A stretch of 64,000 nt of DNA from Vibrio coralliirubri (GTDB lineage: Bacteria > Pseudomonadota > Gammaproteobacteria > Enterobacterales > Vibrionaceae), in contig NZ_AP025471.1 in NCBI RefSeq assembly GCF_024347375.1, positions 558,001 through 622,000 on the forward strand, in the 5' to 3' direction. Both the position numbers and the translations under genes were made by a program. Under the pieces are notes generated by a model that did no database searches, was not told the DNA's origin, and worked only from the letters and a program-made list of their open reading frames with translations. Positions 1 through 8,661 of the stretch are shown here, piece after piece; position 1 is the first letter of the stretch; every line of letters begins with the position of its first letter.

Positions 1-216
1 AGTGGAAAAGTCATTGCAACCGCACATGAATTGGTTGTTCGTTTAGATGGTGAGCACAGAGTCACGCTGCAAGCCCAAGTTGATGCAATTCAACTCATCG
101 GAAAAGGGGCAAATGTCATTTCAGCCAACGGTTCTGAGTGTAAATGGTCGATAAAACTAGACGATGAACAGCAGCTCCGTGAAATCGCCAATGAAATTGG
201 TTGCGATGTAATGTAA
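1..216 (+). CDS. C-terminal part of a small DUF3389-like protein (5' end outside window)
   Basis: The first frame is open from base 1 and ends at the TAA at 214-216, so the window starts inside this gene. The visible 71 residues begin SGKVIATAHELVVRLDG and contain no internal ATG suitable as a start. It is a small soluble protein rich in beta-strand-like segments, without a signal peptide or cysteine motif. It resembles short Vibrionaceae proteins that I associate with DUF3389, but that is from memory. No biochemical function is known to me. The following 154 bp hold no gene. Confidence 0.6.
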   Translation, partial: SGKVIATAHELVVRLDGEHRVTLQAQVDAIQLIGKGANVISANGSECKWSIKLDDEQQLREIANEIGCDVM

Positions 217-370
217 TCCTTTACGGTAAAAGTACTTAACCCTTTAGATTGAATAACATCTTAGGATGTCGTACTCAATAATTCACAATAAAATGGTGTC
301 AGTAATATTGATTTTACGTCATAAAATAGGGAAACTGAATTCAATGTCCTTTGAATAAGTTTTCCTCTTT

Positions 371-2062
371 ATGAGCAGCCCAAGACTTCGCGTTCAATTT
401 GAAACCCTGTTTGAATACTTCGATGGTAAAGATTCTGATGTTCAGCTCGACGACATCACGGATGTACTCTGTTGTACCCGTCGTAATGCTCGAATGGTAC
501 TCAACAAGCTTGAAGAAGAAGGGTGGGTAGAATGGTTACCTGCAGCTGGTCGAGGGAAGTTATCTCAACTTATCTTTAAACAGAATCGTTGTGATGTCAG
601 CGAGAACCTAGCAAGACGCTATTTACAAGAAGGTAAAATTGGGCAGGCTCTGTCAGTGCTCGATCACAATGCTGCTAAACTCACGCAAGTTATTCAAAAC
701 TACTTGGGCGTACAGTATCAAGAAGGCGAACAAGTTATTCGTTTGCCTTATTACCGACCACTTTCAATGCTTAACCCAACTAAATCGATGCGTCGTTCAG
801 AGCAACATATCGCTTGTCAGGTATTCAGTGGGTTGACTCGTCTAGATGAGAATGACCAACTTCAACCCGATCTTGCTCATTCATGGCAAAAAATCAGCGA
901 TTACCAATGGCGATTCTTCTTGAGACCCGGTGTTCGCTTTCATAATGGGGAGCCTCTGTTAACCAATCATGTTGTGGATACACTTCTTGCGCTCGAACCT
1001 CTCAACATGTTTTCTCATATCAAAGATGTCTCTTCACCTGCAAATTGTGTCGTAGATGTTTTTCTCACACGTCCAGACAAGTATTTTCCGCTCGCGCTAA
1101 CGGAGTCTGTCGCCAAAGTCACTTTACCGATCACTTTACGTGGTGAAGATTACGATATTCGACCGATTGGAACGGGACCTTATCGCATTGAAAAGAACGA
1201 CGAGAAACAACTCGTGTTAACCGCTTTCAATGGGTACTTTGGTTTCAGACCGTTAATTGATCGCGTTGAAGTTTGGGTGGTGGATGAGGCTTATTCTTCA
1301 ATGGTTTACCCAAGCCTCTCTAAACCTGTAATGGCCGACCGTGGCGATAGCGATGAAGTAGAACTCGATCCTGGCTGCACGTATTTACTGCTCAATAGAA
1401 AGAAAGGTATTGCACAAGATCCTGCATGGGCACAGTTTTTATCTAACGCGTTGAATGCGGCGGACCTGTTTGTTCATATTCCAAAAGAGACCGTTATCGA
1501 TTTGGGCGTGCTGCACGCTTATGGGATAAAACCCGGTTGGTATGACATAAAATTGAAGGTGCCAGTTTGTCCACCAGCAAATACCAAACCAACCATAAGA
1601 TTGGCATATCAATGCCAACATCCAATGTTTCCAACGCTCGCCAAGGCGATTGTCACGGTGCTGAAGCAATACAACGTCGATGTTGATCTTTATGGTTACG
1701 AAACCGATCCTCCGCACGCCGATGATGTTGATGTTTGGATTAACCCTATGGGCATCGCCAATAACAGAGACGACGCCTTGGCTGGTTGGTTAATGGACTA
1801 CAGTTTTCTGGATGAATCTAGCCCGGCAGAGGACTTCGACCAATGGTGTCACATGATTGACCGTTGGCGTTCGGGTGAATTCGAGCAATTCCCAGCAAGA
1901 CAACTCGGTAAACAACTTGTCCAAAGCAATCAATTGATTCCAATGTTCCATTGCTGGTTAGGCGTTAATAAAGATCAATGTGGTACGTTGCAAAACGCGA
2001 AATGTAATGCATTAGGTTGGTTCGACTTTAGCCAAGTTTGGGTGAAGCCTGACGTTGATTGA
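371..2062 (+). CDS. sgrR: SgrR-family transcriptional regulator with solute-binding domain
   Basis: The protein has 563 residues, close to the length of E. coli SgrR. Residues about 1-115 form an N-terminal winged-helix DNA-binding domain (RLRVQFETLFEYF, then CCTRRNARMVLNKLEEEGW). The rest is a periplasmic-binding-protein-like SBP_bac_5 domain (LRPGVRFHNGEPL, GTGPYRIE) without a signal peptide, so it acts in the cytoplasm as a ligand sensor. In enterobacteria SgrR activates the sgrS sRNA during sugar-phosphate stress. I see no SgrS-like RNA here, so the target in this organism is open. A DMT exporter gene follows 49 bp downstream in the same direction and may be co-transcribed. Confidence 0.85.
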   Translation: MSSPRLRVQFETLFEYFDGKDSDVQLDDITDVLCCTRRNARMVLNKLEEEGWVEWLPAAGRGKLSQLIFKQNRCDVSENLARRYLQEGKIGQALSVLDHNAAKLTQVIQNYLGVQYQEGEQVIRLPYYRPLSMLNPTKSMRRSEQHIACQVFSGLTRLDENDQLQPDLAHSWQKISDYQWRFFLRPGVRFHNGEPLLTNHVVDTLLALEPLNMFSHIKDVSSPANCVVDVFLTRPDKYFPLALTESVAKVTLPITLRGEDYDIRPIGTGPYRIEKNDEKQLVLTAFNGYFGFRPLIDRVEVWVVDEAYSSMVYPSLSKPVMADRGDSDEVELDPGCTYLLLNRKKGIAQDPAWAQFLSNALNAADLFVHIPKETVIDLGVLHAYGIKPGWYDIKLKVPVCPPANTKPTIRLAYQCQHPMFPTLAKAIVTVLKQYNVDVDLYGYETDPPHADDVDVWINPMGIANNRDDALAGWLMDYSFLDESSPAEDFDQWCHMIDRWRSGEFEQFPARQLGKQLVQSNQLIPMFHCWLGVNKDQCGTLQNAKCNALGWFDFSQVWVKPDVD

Positions 2063-2111
2063 AATCCAACAAAACTCAGTTAGGACCAAATAACTCATTT
2101 AGGAAAAAACG

Positions 2112-3017
2112 ATGCAAACTCTGATGGTTACATTTATTACGCTGGTGGCATTTGCTGCTAATTCAGTTTTGTGTCGCTGGGCCTTAATGGATCAAACGAT
2201 TGATCCTTTGAGCTTTTCGATCGTGCGCATCTTATCTGGTGCGCTTACTCTTCTGATTTTATTAACGTTATCTTCCCAATCTAAGTCTAAACGTGAGTTA
2301 ACAAACAACACATCGCTATACACAAGGCTCAAATCACAGTTTCAATTAACATCAATACTGTCACTGCTCGTGTATATGTTTGGTTTCTCGTTTGCTTACT
2401 TAGAGCTTGGCGCAGGTCTTGGTGCGCTGGTGTTGTTTGTCGCAGTGCAATTTACGATGATTGCCGCGCACTTGTTTTCTGGAAACAGAATGTCACTAAT
2501 CGAGTGGGGCGGATGTTTGTTGTCTGTGGCAGGGCTTGTTTATTTATTAATGCCAACGGAATCGACACAGGCACCCGATTTAGTTTCTATCATCTTGATG
2601 TCTTTGGCCGGAATTGGGTGGGGCATTTACACATTGGCAGGAAAGAAATCGTCAAACGCACTGCGATCGACCACCGCTAACTTTGGATTCAGCTCGCTAG
2701 TTATCCTTTTGGCATTAAGCTTGTTAGTTTTGATTCCTAATGCGTTAACGAGAGTGTCTATCACTGAACAAGGTTTAATTTACGCGGTTATATCGGGCTC
2801 TGTGGCTTCTGGTGTGGGTTATAGTTTGTGGTATTACGTAGTGAAAAAACTGAATACAGTGGTGGCGTCTATTGCACAGCTTTCTGTTCCAGTTATCGCG
2901 ACACTTGGTGGTGTATTACTTTTATCTGAACCTGTCACCATGCAATTTATAGTCTCATCAACCGTTATACTTCTAGGGATAAGCTTGGTTCTTGTCGCCC
3001 CTAAACTTAAGAAATAA
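2112..3017 (+). CDS. EamA/DMT-superfamily inner-membrane transporter
   Basis: This 301-residue, very hydrophobic protein has about ten predicted membrane segments arranged as two EamA repeats, typical of drug/metabolite transporters. The first repeat starts near TLVAFAANSVLCRWAL and the second near GIGWGIYTLAGKK. The start is supported by AGGAAAAAACG before ATG 2112. Substrate cannot be deduced; relatives export amino acids, nucleosides or drugs. It sits between sgrR and a zinc-ribbon gene with short gaps (49 and 21 bp), so the three may form one transcription unit. Confidence 0.85.
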   Translation: MQTLMVTFITLVAFAANSVLCRWALMDQTIDPLSFSIVRILSGALTLLILLTLSSQSKSKRELTNNTSLYTRLKSQFQLTSILSLLVYMFGFSFAYLELGAGLGALVLFVAVQFTMIAAHLFSGNRMSLIEWGGCLLSVAGLVYLLMPTESTQAPDLVSIILMSLAGIGWGIYTLAGKKSSNALRSTTANFGFSSLVILLALSLLVLIPNALTRVSITEQGLIYAVISGSVASGVGYSLWYYVVKKLNTVVASIAQLSVPVIATLGGVLLLSEPVTMQFIVSSTVILLGISLVLVAPKLKK

Positions 3018-3038
3018 AGAGTTCAATCATTAACTTCT

Positions 3039-3290
3039 ATGGCTAAACCAAACAAGAAACAACCGACCAAGACGGTTCAGATTTTCTGTGCCAAATGCAA
3101 AACGCAACTTTTTAAGTATCGGAAAGGTGGCAAAGGTGCACTCGTGAAATGTTTTAAGGAGCGTATCGTTGAAGATTTCACGACAGAGCCATGTGTGTGC
3201 CCTGAATGCGGGATTGAATTTGCGCGAGACACTTTGGTTCGAGGTACGCCAGCCTACAAATTTGTTGGTGGTAAGGTAACGATGAAATAA
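3039..3290 (+). CDS. Small zinc-ribbon protein
   Basis: This 83-residue basic protein has four cysteines arranged as CAKC near residue 18 and CVCPEC near residue 53, the usual layout of a zinc ribbon. It has no signal peptide or membrane segment. The C-terminal tail is lysine- and glycine-rich. Such small zinc-ribbon proteins are common as uncharacterised genes in Vibrio, and a nucleic-acid-binding role is only a guess. The gene lies 21 bp after the DMT transporter. It is followed by a symmetrical hairpin that ends the unit. Confidence 0.65.
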   Translation: MAKPNKKQPTKTVQIFCAKCKTQLFKYRKGGKGALVKCFKERIVEDFTTEPCVCPECGIEFARDTLVRGTPAYKFVGGKVTMK

Positions 3291-3346
3291 CCCGCCACGG
3301 TGAAATAAGCAGTCATATTAAAACGAACAAACAATGCTGAAACTAA

Positions 3347-3378
3347 AAATGCCACAGCACGGTTTGTGTGTGGCATTT
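3347..3378. terminator. Bidirectional hairpin terminator
   Basis: The inverted repeat AAATGCCACA ... TGTGGCATTT lies between the converging zinc-ribbon and YjdF-like genes. A-tracts and T-tracts flank the stem so that it could work in both directions. Confidence 0.6.
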
Positions 3379-3415
3379 CAACGTTGCTTTTGATACTCAG
3401 AGTAAATAATTGAGC

Positions 3416-4024
3416 TTAGTAAGCTTTGACACGCCCTTGAAACTTAAGAAGTAATAGCGAGACAATTGCGCCCGTGGTGTCACACAGCATATCTTTCTGC
3501 GCATCCCAAATATCGCCTTGTGAACCAAGGAACGCGATACCTTCATCACCACCTGCAATCTCCGCGTACCACCACTCGATAATTTCATAACCTGCAGCCA
3601 CACTCATGATCGCAAATAAGGCAAAGAAACATGCAAGCACCGGTTGAGCCAGTTTTTTACGAATCAAGTATTCAGCGAGTGGGTAAGCATAAAGGCCAAT
3701 AGAGAAATGCGCGACACGGTCAAAGTTATTCCGTTCTGAACCTATCATGTTATTGAACCAATCAAATGGCACTTCCGCGAAGGTATATTTTGCGCCTATC
3801 GTATGCAAAATCAGCCAGATAAACATCAAAACGTAGGCTGTCTTAGTGAAGGTGAGCTTGGTTGATAACCACCAAATACCCACCAATATCGCAAGCGCTG
3901 GGACAATTTCGGCAATCCATACCGCTCTTGAAGAGGGAGCAAACGCTGAAAATAGAAACACAATCAGATACAGCGTCGTCAATGACAGTAATGGTCGATT
4001 TTGAGCAAGTGGCGTGATTGTCAT
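3416..4024 (-). CDS. YjdF-like inner-membrane protein (DUF2238)
   Basis: The protein is about 202 residues from the chosen start MTITPLAQNRPLL. It has five to six membrane segments and a conserved loop (FNNMIGSERNNFDRVAHFSIGLYAYPLAE) followed by AGYEIIEWW and GDIWDAQKDMLCDTTGA. These His/Asp/Glu-containing motifs match my memory of the YjdF/DUF2238 family. The longer reading frame from 4096 was rejected because GAGAG precedes the ATG at 4024. Function is unknown in the family; the clustered polar residues within membrane helices suggest a catalytic or metal site. Transcription converges with the upstream unit. Confidence 0.75.
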   Translation of the reverse strand: MTITPLAQNRPLLSLTTLYLIVFLFSAFAPSSRAVWIAEIVPALAILVGIWWLSTKLTFTKTAYVLMFIWLILHTIGAKYTFAEVPFDWFNNMIGSERNNFDRVAHFSIGLYAYPLAEYLIRKKLAQPVLACFFALFAIMSVAAGYEIIEWWYAEIAGGDEGIAFLGSQGDIWDAQKDMLCDTTGAIVSLLLLKFQGRVKAY

Positions 4025-4225
4025 ATCAAGATCTCTCGTCGAAGTTTTTATTAGTGTTACACAATAATGAACAGTGTTCAATTGGGCTTTAATCACCAGA
4101 TTTGTTGAAAAGTAGCGTTATCGCCCAGTATCTAGACAAACGGTTGCTAGAGTTTCACAAAAGTTTGATTTACAACAAAGCGATCCTTAAAATCGCTTTA
4201 TTACTACATAACAAGAAAGAAAGTC

Positions 4226-5065
4226 ATGAAACTGGAAACTGTCGATTACCTTGCTGACGACGCAGCAGAACAATTTGTTCGCTCTCTACGTGAAACTGGT
4301 TTTGGTGTTCTTAAGAACCACCCAATCCCGAAAGAGCTTGTTGAGTCAATTTACGAAAACTGGTACCAATTCTTCATCTCTGAAGAGAAAGAGAACTTCC
4401 ACTTTAATGTTGAAACACAAGATGGATATTTTCCACCTTCAGTGTCTGAAGTTGCTAAGGGCCACACTGTAAAAGACATCAAAGAGTACTTTCACGTATA
4501 CCCATGGGGTCAAATCCCTGAGCAGCTGAAAGAACAGATTCTAGATTACTACCAACGTGCGAATGCTTTTGCTCAAGAGCTGCTAGGTTGGGTTGAAGCT
4601 CATGCTCCTAAAGAAGTACAAGAGAAATTCTCTATTGCGTTGTCAGAAATGATCAACGGCAGTGAACAGACTCTGCTTCGTGTTCTTCACTACCCACCAA
4701 TGCAAGGTGATGAAGAGCCAGGTGCAATTCGCGCTGCGGCACACGAAGACATCAACTTACTGACAGTTCTTCCTGCTGCAAACGAACCGGGCCTTCAAGT
4801 TAAAGCTCAAAATGACGAGTGGTTAGATGTTCCATGTGATTTCGGTAACATGATCATCAACATCGGTGACATGCTTCAAGAAGCGTCAGGTGGTTACTTC
4901 CCATCGACAACTCACCGTGTAATCAACCCATCAGGTGAACGCCAAGAGAAGTCTCGTATCTCTTTGCCTCTATTCCTTCACCCGAAACCAGAAGTAGTGC
5001 TATCTGAAAAGTACACAGCAAACGAATACCTAATGGAACGTCTAAGAGAGCTTGGCGTTATCTAA
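4226..5065 (+). CDS. 2-oxoglutarate/Fe(II)-dependent dioxygenase, isopenicillin-N-synthase type
   Basis: This 279-residue cytosolic oxygenase shows the full facial triad and co-substrate residues: H173 and D175 in AAAHEDINLLT, H230 in PSTTHRVINP, and R244 with S246 (RISLPLF), the Arg-x-Ser pair that binds 2-oxoglutarate. The N-terminal part (FVRSLRETGFGVLKNH) matches the DIOX_N segment of the family. It is an ordinary single gene with its own terminator, so neighbours do not reveal the substrate. Vibrio genomes commonly carry this gene, and the substrate is not known to me. Confidence 0.85.
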   Translation: MKLETVDYLADDAAEQFVRSLRETGFGVLKNHPIPKELVESIYENWYQFFISEEKENFHFNVETQDGYFPPSVSEVAKGHTVKDIKEYFHVYPWGQIPEQLKEQILDYYQRANAFAQELLGWVEAHAPKEVQEKFSIALSEMINGSEQTLLRVLHYPPMQGDEEPGAIRAAAHEDINLLTVLPAANEPGLQVKAQNDEWLDVPCDFGNMIINIGDMLQEASGGYFPSTTHRVINPSGERQEKSRISLPLFLHPKPEVVLSEKYTANEYLMERLRELGVI

Positions 5066-5103
5066 TGAGTTCAATGCTTCGTCCCTAAAATGGGGTAGAT
5101 GTG

Positions 5104-5132
5104 AAAGGTCAGCTAAATCGCTGACCTTTTTT
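5104..5132 (+). terminator. Rho-independent terminator of the oxygenase gene
   Basis: The stem AAAGGTCAGC/GCTGACCTTT is followed by a T-run, 38 bp after the stop codon. Confidence 0.8.
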
Positions 5133-5164
5133 GTATCCGGACCAAAAAAGAGCGGCTTTATTAC

Positions 5165-5432
5165 TAGGGCGTGTTGATCTTTCGAGCTGATTTTTGCAGC
5201 GAGTTGCTGGGTATTTATACAAGGCAGAGGCATCGATGTGTAGCGAGCCTACATGAGAAGCCGATAACGTAGTAGAAATGACCAGCAAACGCTGCCCGAA
5301 GGGTTCGGCTAAAAGCGTTTTACTCTTTGTTGAGGGAGATTTGCTTAGAATGACTAGGTTACTTCTCCCTCGCCGCGATTAAAACGCTTTTATCTCGAAC
5401 AAAATTTAACCGCGAAAGGTCAACACGCCCTA
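5165..5432. mobile_element. MITE copy 1 (264 bp, TA target duplication)
   Basis: A non-coding element with terminal inverted repeats GGGCGTGTTGA(T/C)CTTTCG ... CGAAAGGTCAACACGCCC at 5167-5430, flanked by TA on both sides. A second copy at 17593-17860 has the same length (264 bp) and differs at only a handful of positions. Lack of an ORF, the inverted ends and the TA duplication fit a MITE mobilised in trans by an IS630/Tc1-type transposase. No parent element is visible in the window. Confidence 0.8.
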
Positions 5433-5640
5433 ATGGTTACATTCAACGGAATGGTACTCAGTTTTTGACGATGAAAGGTGTCTTTAAGCCAAGCGTTAGA
5501 AAGTTGTTTGTCCTTAAGCTCGACAAATCGTAGAAAATCGCTTTCAATTAAAGAAGATACGCAACGGATGCGAAACAGTTTACTTATAGTATCCACAGTT
5601 CTACAAATCCATTAATTCAGAGAAGCTAACTGAGTCAACT

Positions 5641-6261
5641 ATGTCGAATCATCAAAATGTGAGAGCCAACTTTCATTGCCATATGGAAAACCCATTGCTT
5701 TGGCCGATAATGGAAGTGCTTAAGCAAAAGCCAAGTGGATGGAAAGTTCATACATTGGCGGCTCACCTGAACGACCTTGGGTTTGTGCCAGTGTTAGATG
5801 CAGTGCCTGAGAAAGAGTTGTTTAAAAAGAACTTCCTTATCATGAATGCGCTTTATCAGCTTCAAGAAACCTTACACCCTGATGGTTGGCTACAAGTCCA
5901 AGCGATGGACATCGAATTAATGAATGGTCGTTATCACGGAAGCAGTCACAGCATCGATCATCAAGACCCACTTCGAGAATACTACATTAATTGGGTTAAC
6001 TATGAAGCGGACGAAGGCGAAGTCAAAAGGCTGTTAAACGAATTTTGGACTCGGTACAGAAAGTTTGTGGGTGGTGGTGAGCTCGATATGGACCGAAGCC
6101 GAGCGTTAAACCTGTTTGAGCTACCTTTAGACGCGACTCACCATGAGATTAGAAAGCGTTGGCGACAACTGGCGTTGAGATGGCATCCAGACAGAGACGA
6201 GGGCAACACCGCAAAATTTCAGACGCTCTGTGAAGCATGGCATGTATTAAGAAGCTCATAA
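5641..6261 (+). CDS. DnaJ-related co-chaperone with C-terminal J domain
   Basis: In this 206-residue protein residues about 15-145 form a DNAJ-related N-terminal domain, and residues about 150-206 are a J domain with the HPD motif at 182-184 (LRWHPDRDEGN). The J domain is at the C-terminus, unlike canonical DnaJ. It has no G/F or zinc-finger region, so it is a type III J-protein that should stimulate an Hsp70 on particular clients. The region between the upstream MITE and this gene (5433-5640) holds no gene. Confidence 0.8.
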   Translation: MSNHQNVRANFHCHMENPLLWPIMEVLKQKPSGWKVHTLAAHLNDLGFVPVLDAVPEKELFKKNFLIMNALYQLQETLHPDGWLQVQAMDIELMNGRYHGSSHSIDHQDPLREYYINWVNYEADEGEVKRLLNEFWTRYRKFVGGGELDMDRSRALNLFELPLDATHHEIRKRWRQLALRWHPDRDEGNTAKFQTLCEAWHVLRSS

Positions 6262-6307
6262 TCGACAGGCATTTTTAGCGTCCTAGTTGAGTAACCGCCT
6301 AAAACAG

Positions 6308-6343
6308 AAAGCCCCACATTGTGTGTGACACGAGTGGGGCTTT
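6308..6343. terminator. Bidirectional hairpin terminator
   Basis: The stem AAAGCCCCAC ... GTGGGGCTTT lies between the converging J-protein gene and mrdA and is flanked to work in both directions. Confidence 0.75.
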
Positions 6344-6386
6344 GTCGTCATTACTCTATGTGCTGCAGTGACTTAAGTTATTGGTG

Positions 6387-8285
6387 CTAAGAGTGATCTT
6401 TGCTCTCGCCACTTTTATGTTCAAAGGCATAGTCGAGTACTTTACGGATATAAGGCGCACCGACTTTTGAACCGCCGTTACCGTGTTCAATAACCACAGT
6501 TGCGACATATTCAGGGTGCTCATACGGTGCGAAAGCCGTGTAAAGCGCGTGGTCAAGTAAATGCCTAGCGAGTTTCTTCGAGTTGTAGACCTGATCTTTC
6601 GCAAGATCAAACACTTGTGCAGTTCCTGATTTACCGCCGCTCGTGTAGTCAGTTCCCTTAAATGCACGTCTGCCGCTACCTCGACTGCCATGGTTTACGA
6701 GTCGCATCGCGTTGATCGGTACATCCCAAATTCTATCCGGTACTTCGGTGATTGAAGGCATTGGCTCCGGTTCGACAAGTTGTTGTGTACTGAAATCTTC
6801 GCCGTGATCTAAGGTGGCTCTCAAGATATGAGGGGGCATCACCTTGCCATGATTAACCAATACTGACGTTGCTTTAGCAAGTTGCATTGGAGTGGATGTC
6901 CAATAACCTTGGCCAATACCAATCGGAACTGTGTCACCCTGATACCAAGGAGTCCGATAACGCATCATCTTCCATTCTCGAGTCGGCATGTTGGCGGTAC
7001 TTTCTTCATAGATATCGATGCCTGTCGGTTCACCAAACCCGAATCGGTTCATCCAACTTGAAATTCGGTCAATACCCAAATCAAAAGCAGTTTGATAGAA
7101 GAATGAATCTACTGACTCTTCAATGGCTTGAGTGACATCGACAGGTCCGTGCCCCCAACGTTTCCAGTCACGCCACGATTTAGAGTTTCGTTTAGAACCA
7201 GGAATTCTCCAAACGCCGTGGTCGTTACGAATGGTATCTTTAGAGATGACATGTTCTTGCAGTCCTGCCACAGCCATAAATGGTTTAACGGTTGAAGCTG
7301 GAGGATAAACGCCTAGAGTAGTGCGGTTTACTAACGGGTGAGCCGGATCATTCAATAAGCGTTGATAGTTCTTACTCGAGATGCCGTCGACAAATAGGTT
7401 AGGGTCGTAACTCGGGCTGGATGCCATCGCCAACACGCTGTTGTCTTTCGGGTCGAGAATAACCGCGCTTCCAGTTCGGTGATCAAGTTGCTCAAAGACG
7501 TATTTTTGCAGCTCAAGGTCAATATTTAACACGATATCTTTGCCAGCTACTGGCGGCACATACTCAATGGTTCGGACTATTCGGCCACGGCTGTTTACTT
7601 CAACTTCTTGATAACCTTTGGTGCCGTGCAGGATATCTTCGTAATAACGTTCAACGCCGAGCTTACCTATGATTGTTGTGGCTTGATAATTCGCTTCTAT
7701 CCCTTGTTCTTCAAGCTTTCTGAGATCGCTATCATTGATGTGCGCCACGTAACCAAGAACATGGGTAAGCACCTCACCATTCGGGTAAAAACGCTTTAAG
7801 CTGGTATCGATAGATAAGCCGGGGAACTGGTACTGGTGCACGGAGAACTTGGCGATCTCTTCTTCCGTTAAGTTCTCTAGAATAGTCACAGATTTAAAAC
7901 GGCGGGTGTTGTGATAGCGTTTTTTGAAACGAGCGATCTGCTCAGCATCACGGGGGACGTATTTGTCTAGCTTGGCGAGCATGGCATCGACATCATCGGT
8001 TTGCTCTGGAATCATCGTCAGATCAAAGACAAGCTTGTTCTCTGCAAGCAACACGCCGTTACGGTCGTAAATAAGTCCACGAGTAGGGGCGATAGGTAAT
8101 ACTTTGATTCTGTTGCCATCGGCACGAGTTTGATAGCTTTTAAAATTTTCAACTTGAAGTCGGTATAGATTACCGACTAAGACAAGAGTGAACATCAAGA
8201 TCCCACAAAACGCGACGATTACGCGGTTTTTGAATAGGTTCACTTCGATTTTATGGTCACGCATCTTAACGCGTTTATGATTCAT
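6387..8285 (-). CDS. mrdA: Penicillin-binding protein 2 (class B transpeptidase), solitary copy
   Basis: This 632-residue bitopic inner-membrane protein has an N-terminal anchor (residues about 20-42), a PBP dimerisation domain, and a transpeptidase domain with the three catalytic motifs: STVK at 331-334, SVD near 393 and KSGTA near 555. PBP2 cross-links peptidoglycan during lateral elongation with the glycosyltransferase RodA. Here it stands alone, without rodA, rlpA or rlmH beside it, so it is probably a chromosome II paralogue. The start is supported by GAGG 5 nt before the ATG. The 376-bp upstream gap (8286-8661) holds its promoter region and weak hairpins but no gene. Confidence 0.9.
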   Translation of the reverse strand: MNHKRVKMRDHKIEVNLFKNRVIVAFCGILMFTLVLVGNLYRLQVENFKSYQTRADGNRIKVLPIAPTRGLIYDRNGVLLAENKLVFDLTMIPEQTDDVDAMLAKLDKYVPRDAEQIARFKKRYHNTRRFKSVTILENLTEEEIAKFSVHQYQFPGLSIDTSLKRFYPNGEVLTHVLGYVAHINDSDLRKLEEQGIEANYQATTIIGKLGVERYYEDILHGTKGYQEVEVNSRGRIVRTIEYVPPVAGKDIVLNIDLELQKYVFEQLDHRTGSAVILDPKDNSVLAMASSPSYDPNLFVDGISSKNYQRLLNDPAHPLVNRTTLGVYPPASTVKPFMAVAGLQEHVISKDTIRNDHGVWRIPGSKRNSKSWRDWKRWGHGPVDVTQAIEESVDSFFYQTAFDLGIDRISSWMNRFGFGEPTGIDIYEESTANMPTREWKMMRYRTPWYQGDTVPIGIGQGYWTSTPMQLAKATSVLVNHGKVMPPHILRATLDHGEDFSTQQLVEPEPMPSITEVPDRIWDVPINAMRLVNHGSRGSGRRAFKGTDYTSGGKSGTAQVFDLAKDQVYNSKKLARHLLDHALYTAFAPYEHPEYVATVVIEHGNGGSKVGAPYIRKVLDYAFEHKSGESKDHS

Positions 8286-8537
8286 TGAAGCCTCAAGGGT
8301 TTGTTACATTTGGTTACACCTGTCGAATCGGGACTTTATCTGAATATCACTAGGGTTTTGTAAAAGCTATGTCATGATTCTTGGTATCGACAGTATTAGA
8401 TCGCAGTAAACAGCGCCTATAGTTTTCTTATTGCACAAGATGATAAGTAATTGATGTAAAGATTGGTTTTATGAATTTCTAAAGTTCAAGAGTTTTGACG
8501 ACACTAGAGGTTAGGTCAAAAGAGGTTAGATAAATTT

Positions 8538-8560
8538 ACGGCCCTCAGAATGAGAGCCGT
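8538..8560. terminator. Hairpin between the ABC-class ATPase gene and mrdA
   Basis: ACGGCCCTC ... GAGAGCCGT forms a 9-bp stem with one mismatch and a 5-nt loop, downstream of the 8662-10317 gene. The T-run is weak, so termination is only likely. Confidence 0.4.
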
Positions 8561-8661
8561 AGAAGGTTAATTTGCTTACTTAGTGGCTTAGAAGCTTTTG
8601 TAAATTAGAAGATTAAAACTTCAAAAGCCTAGAAGCACAATAATTCCGATATTTAACGAAA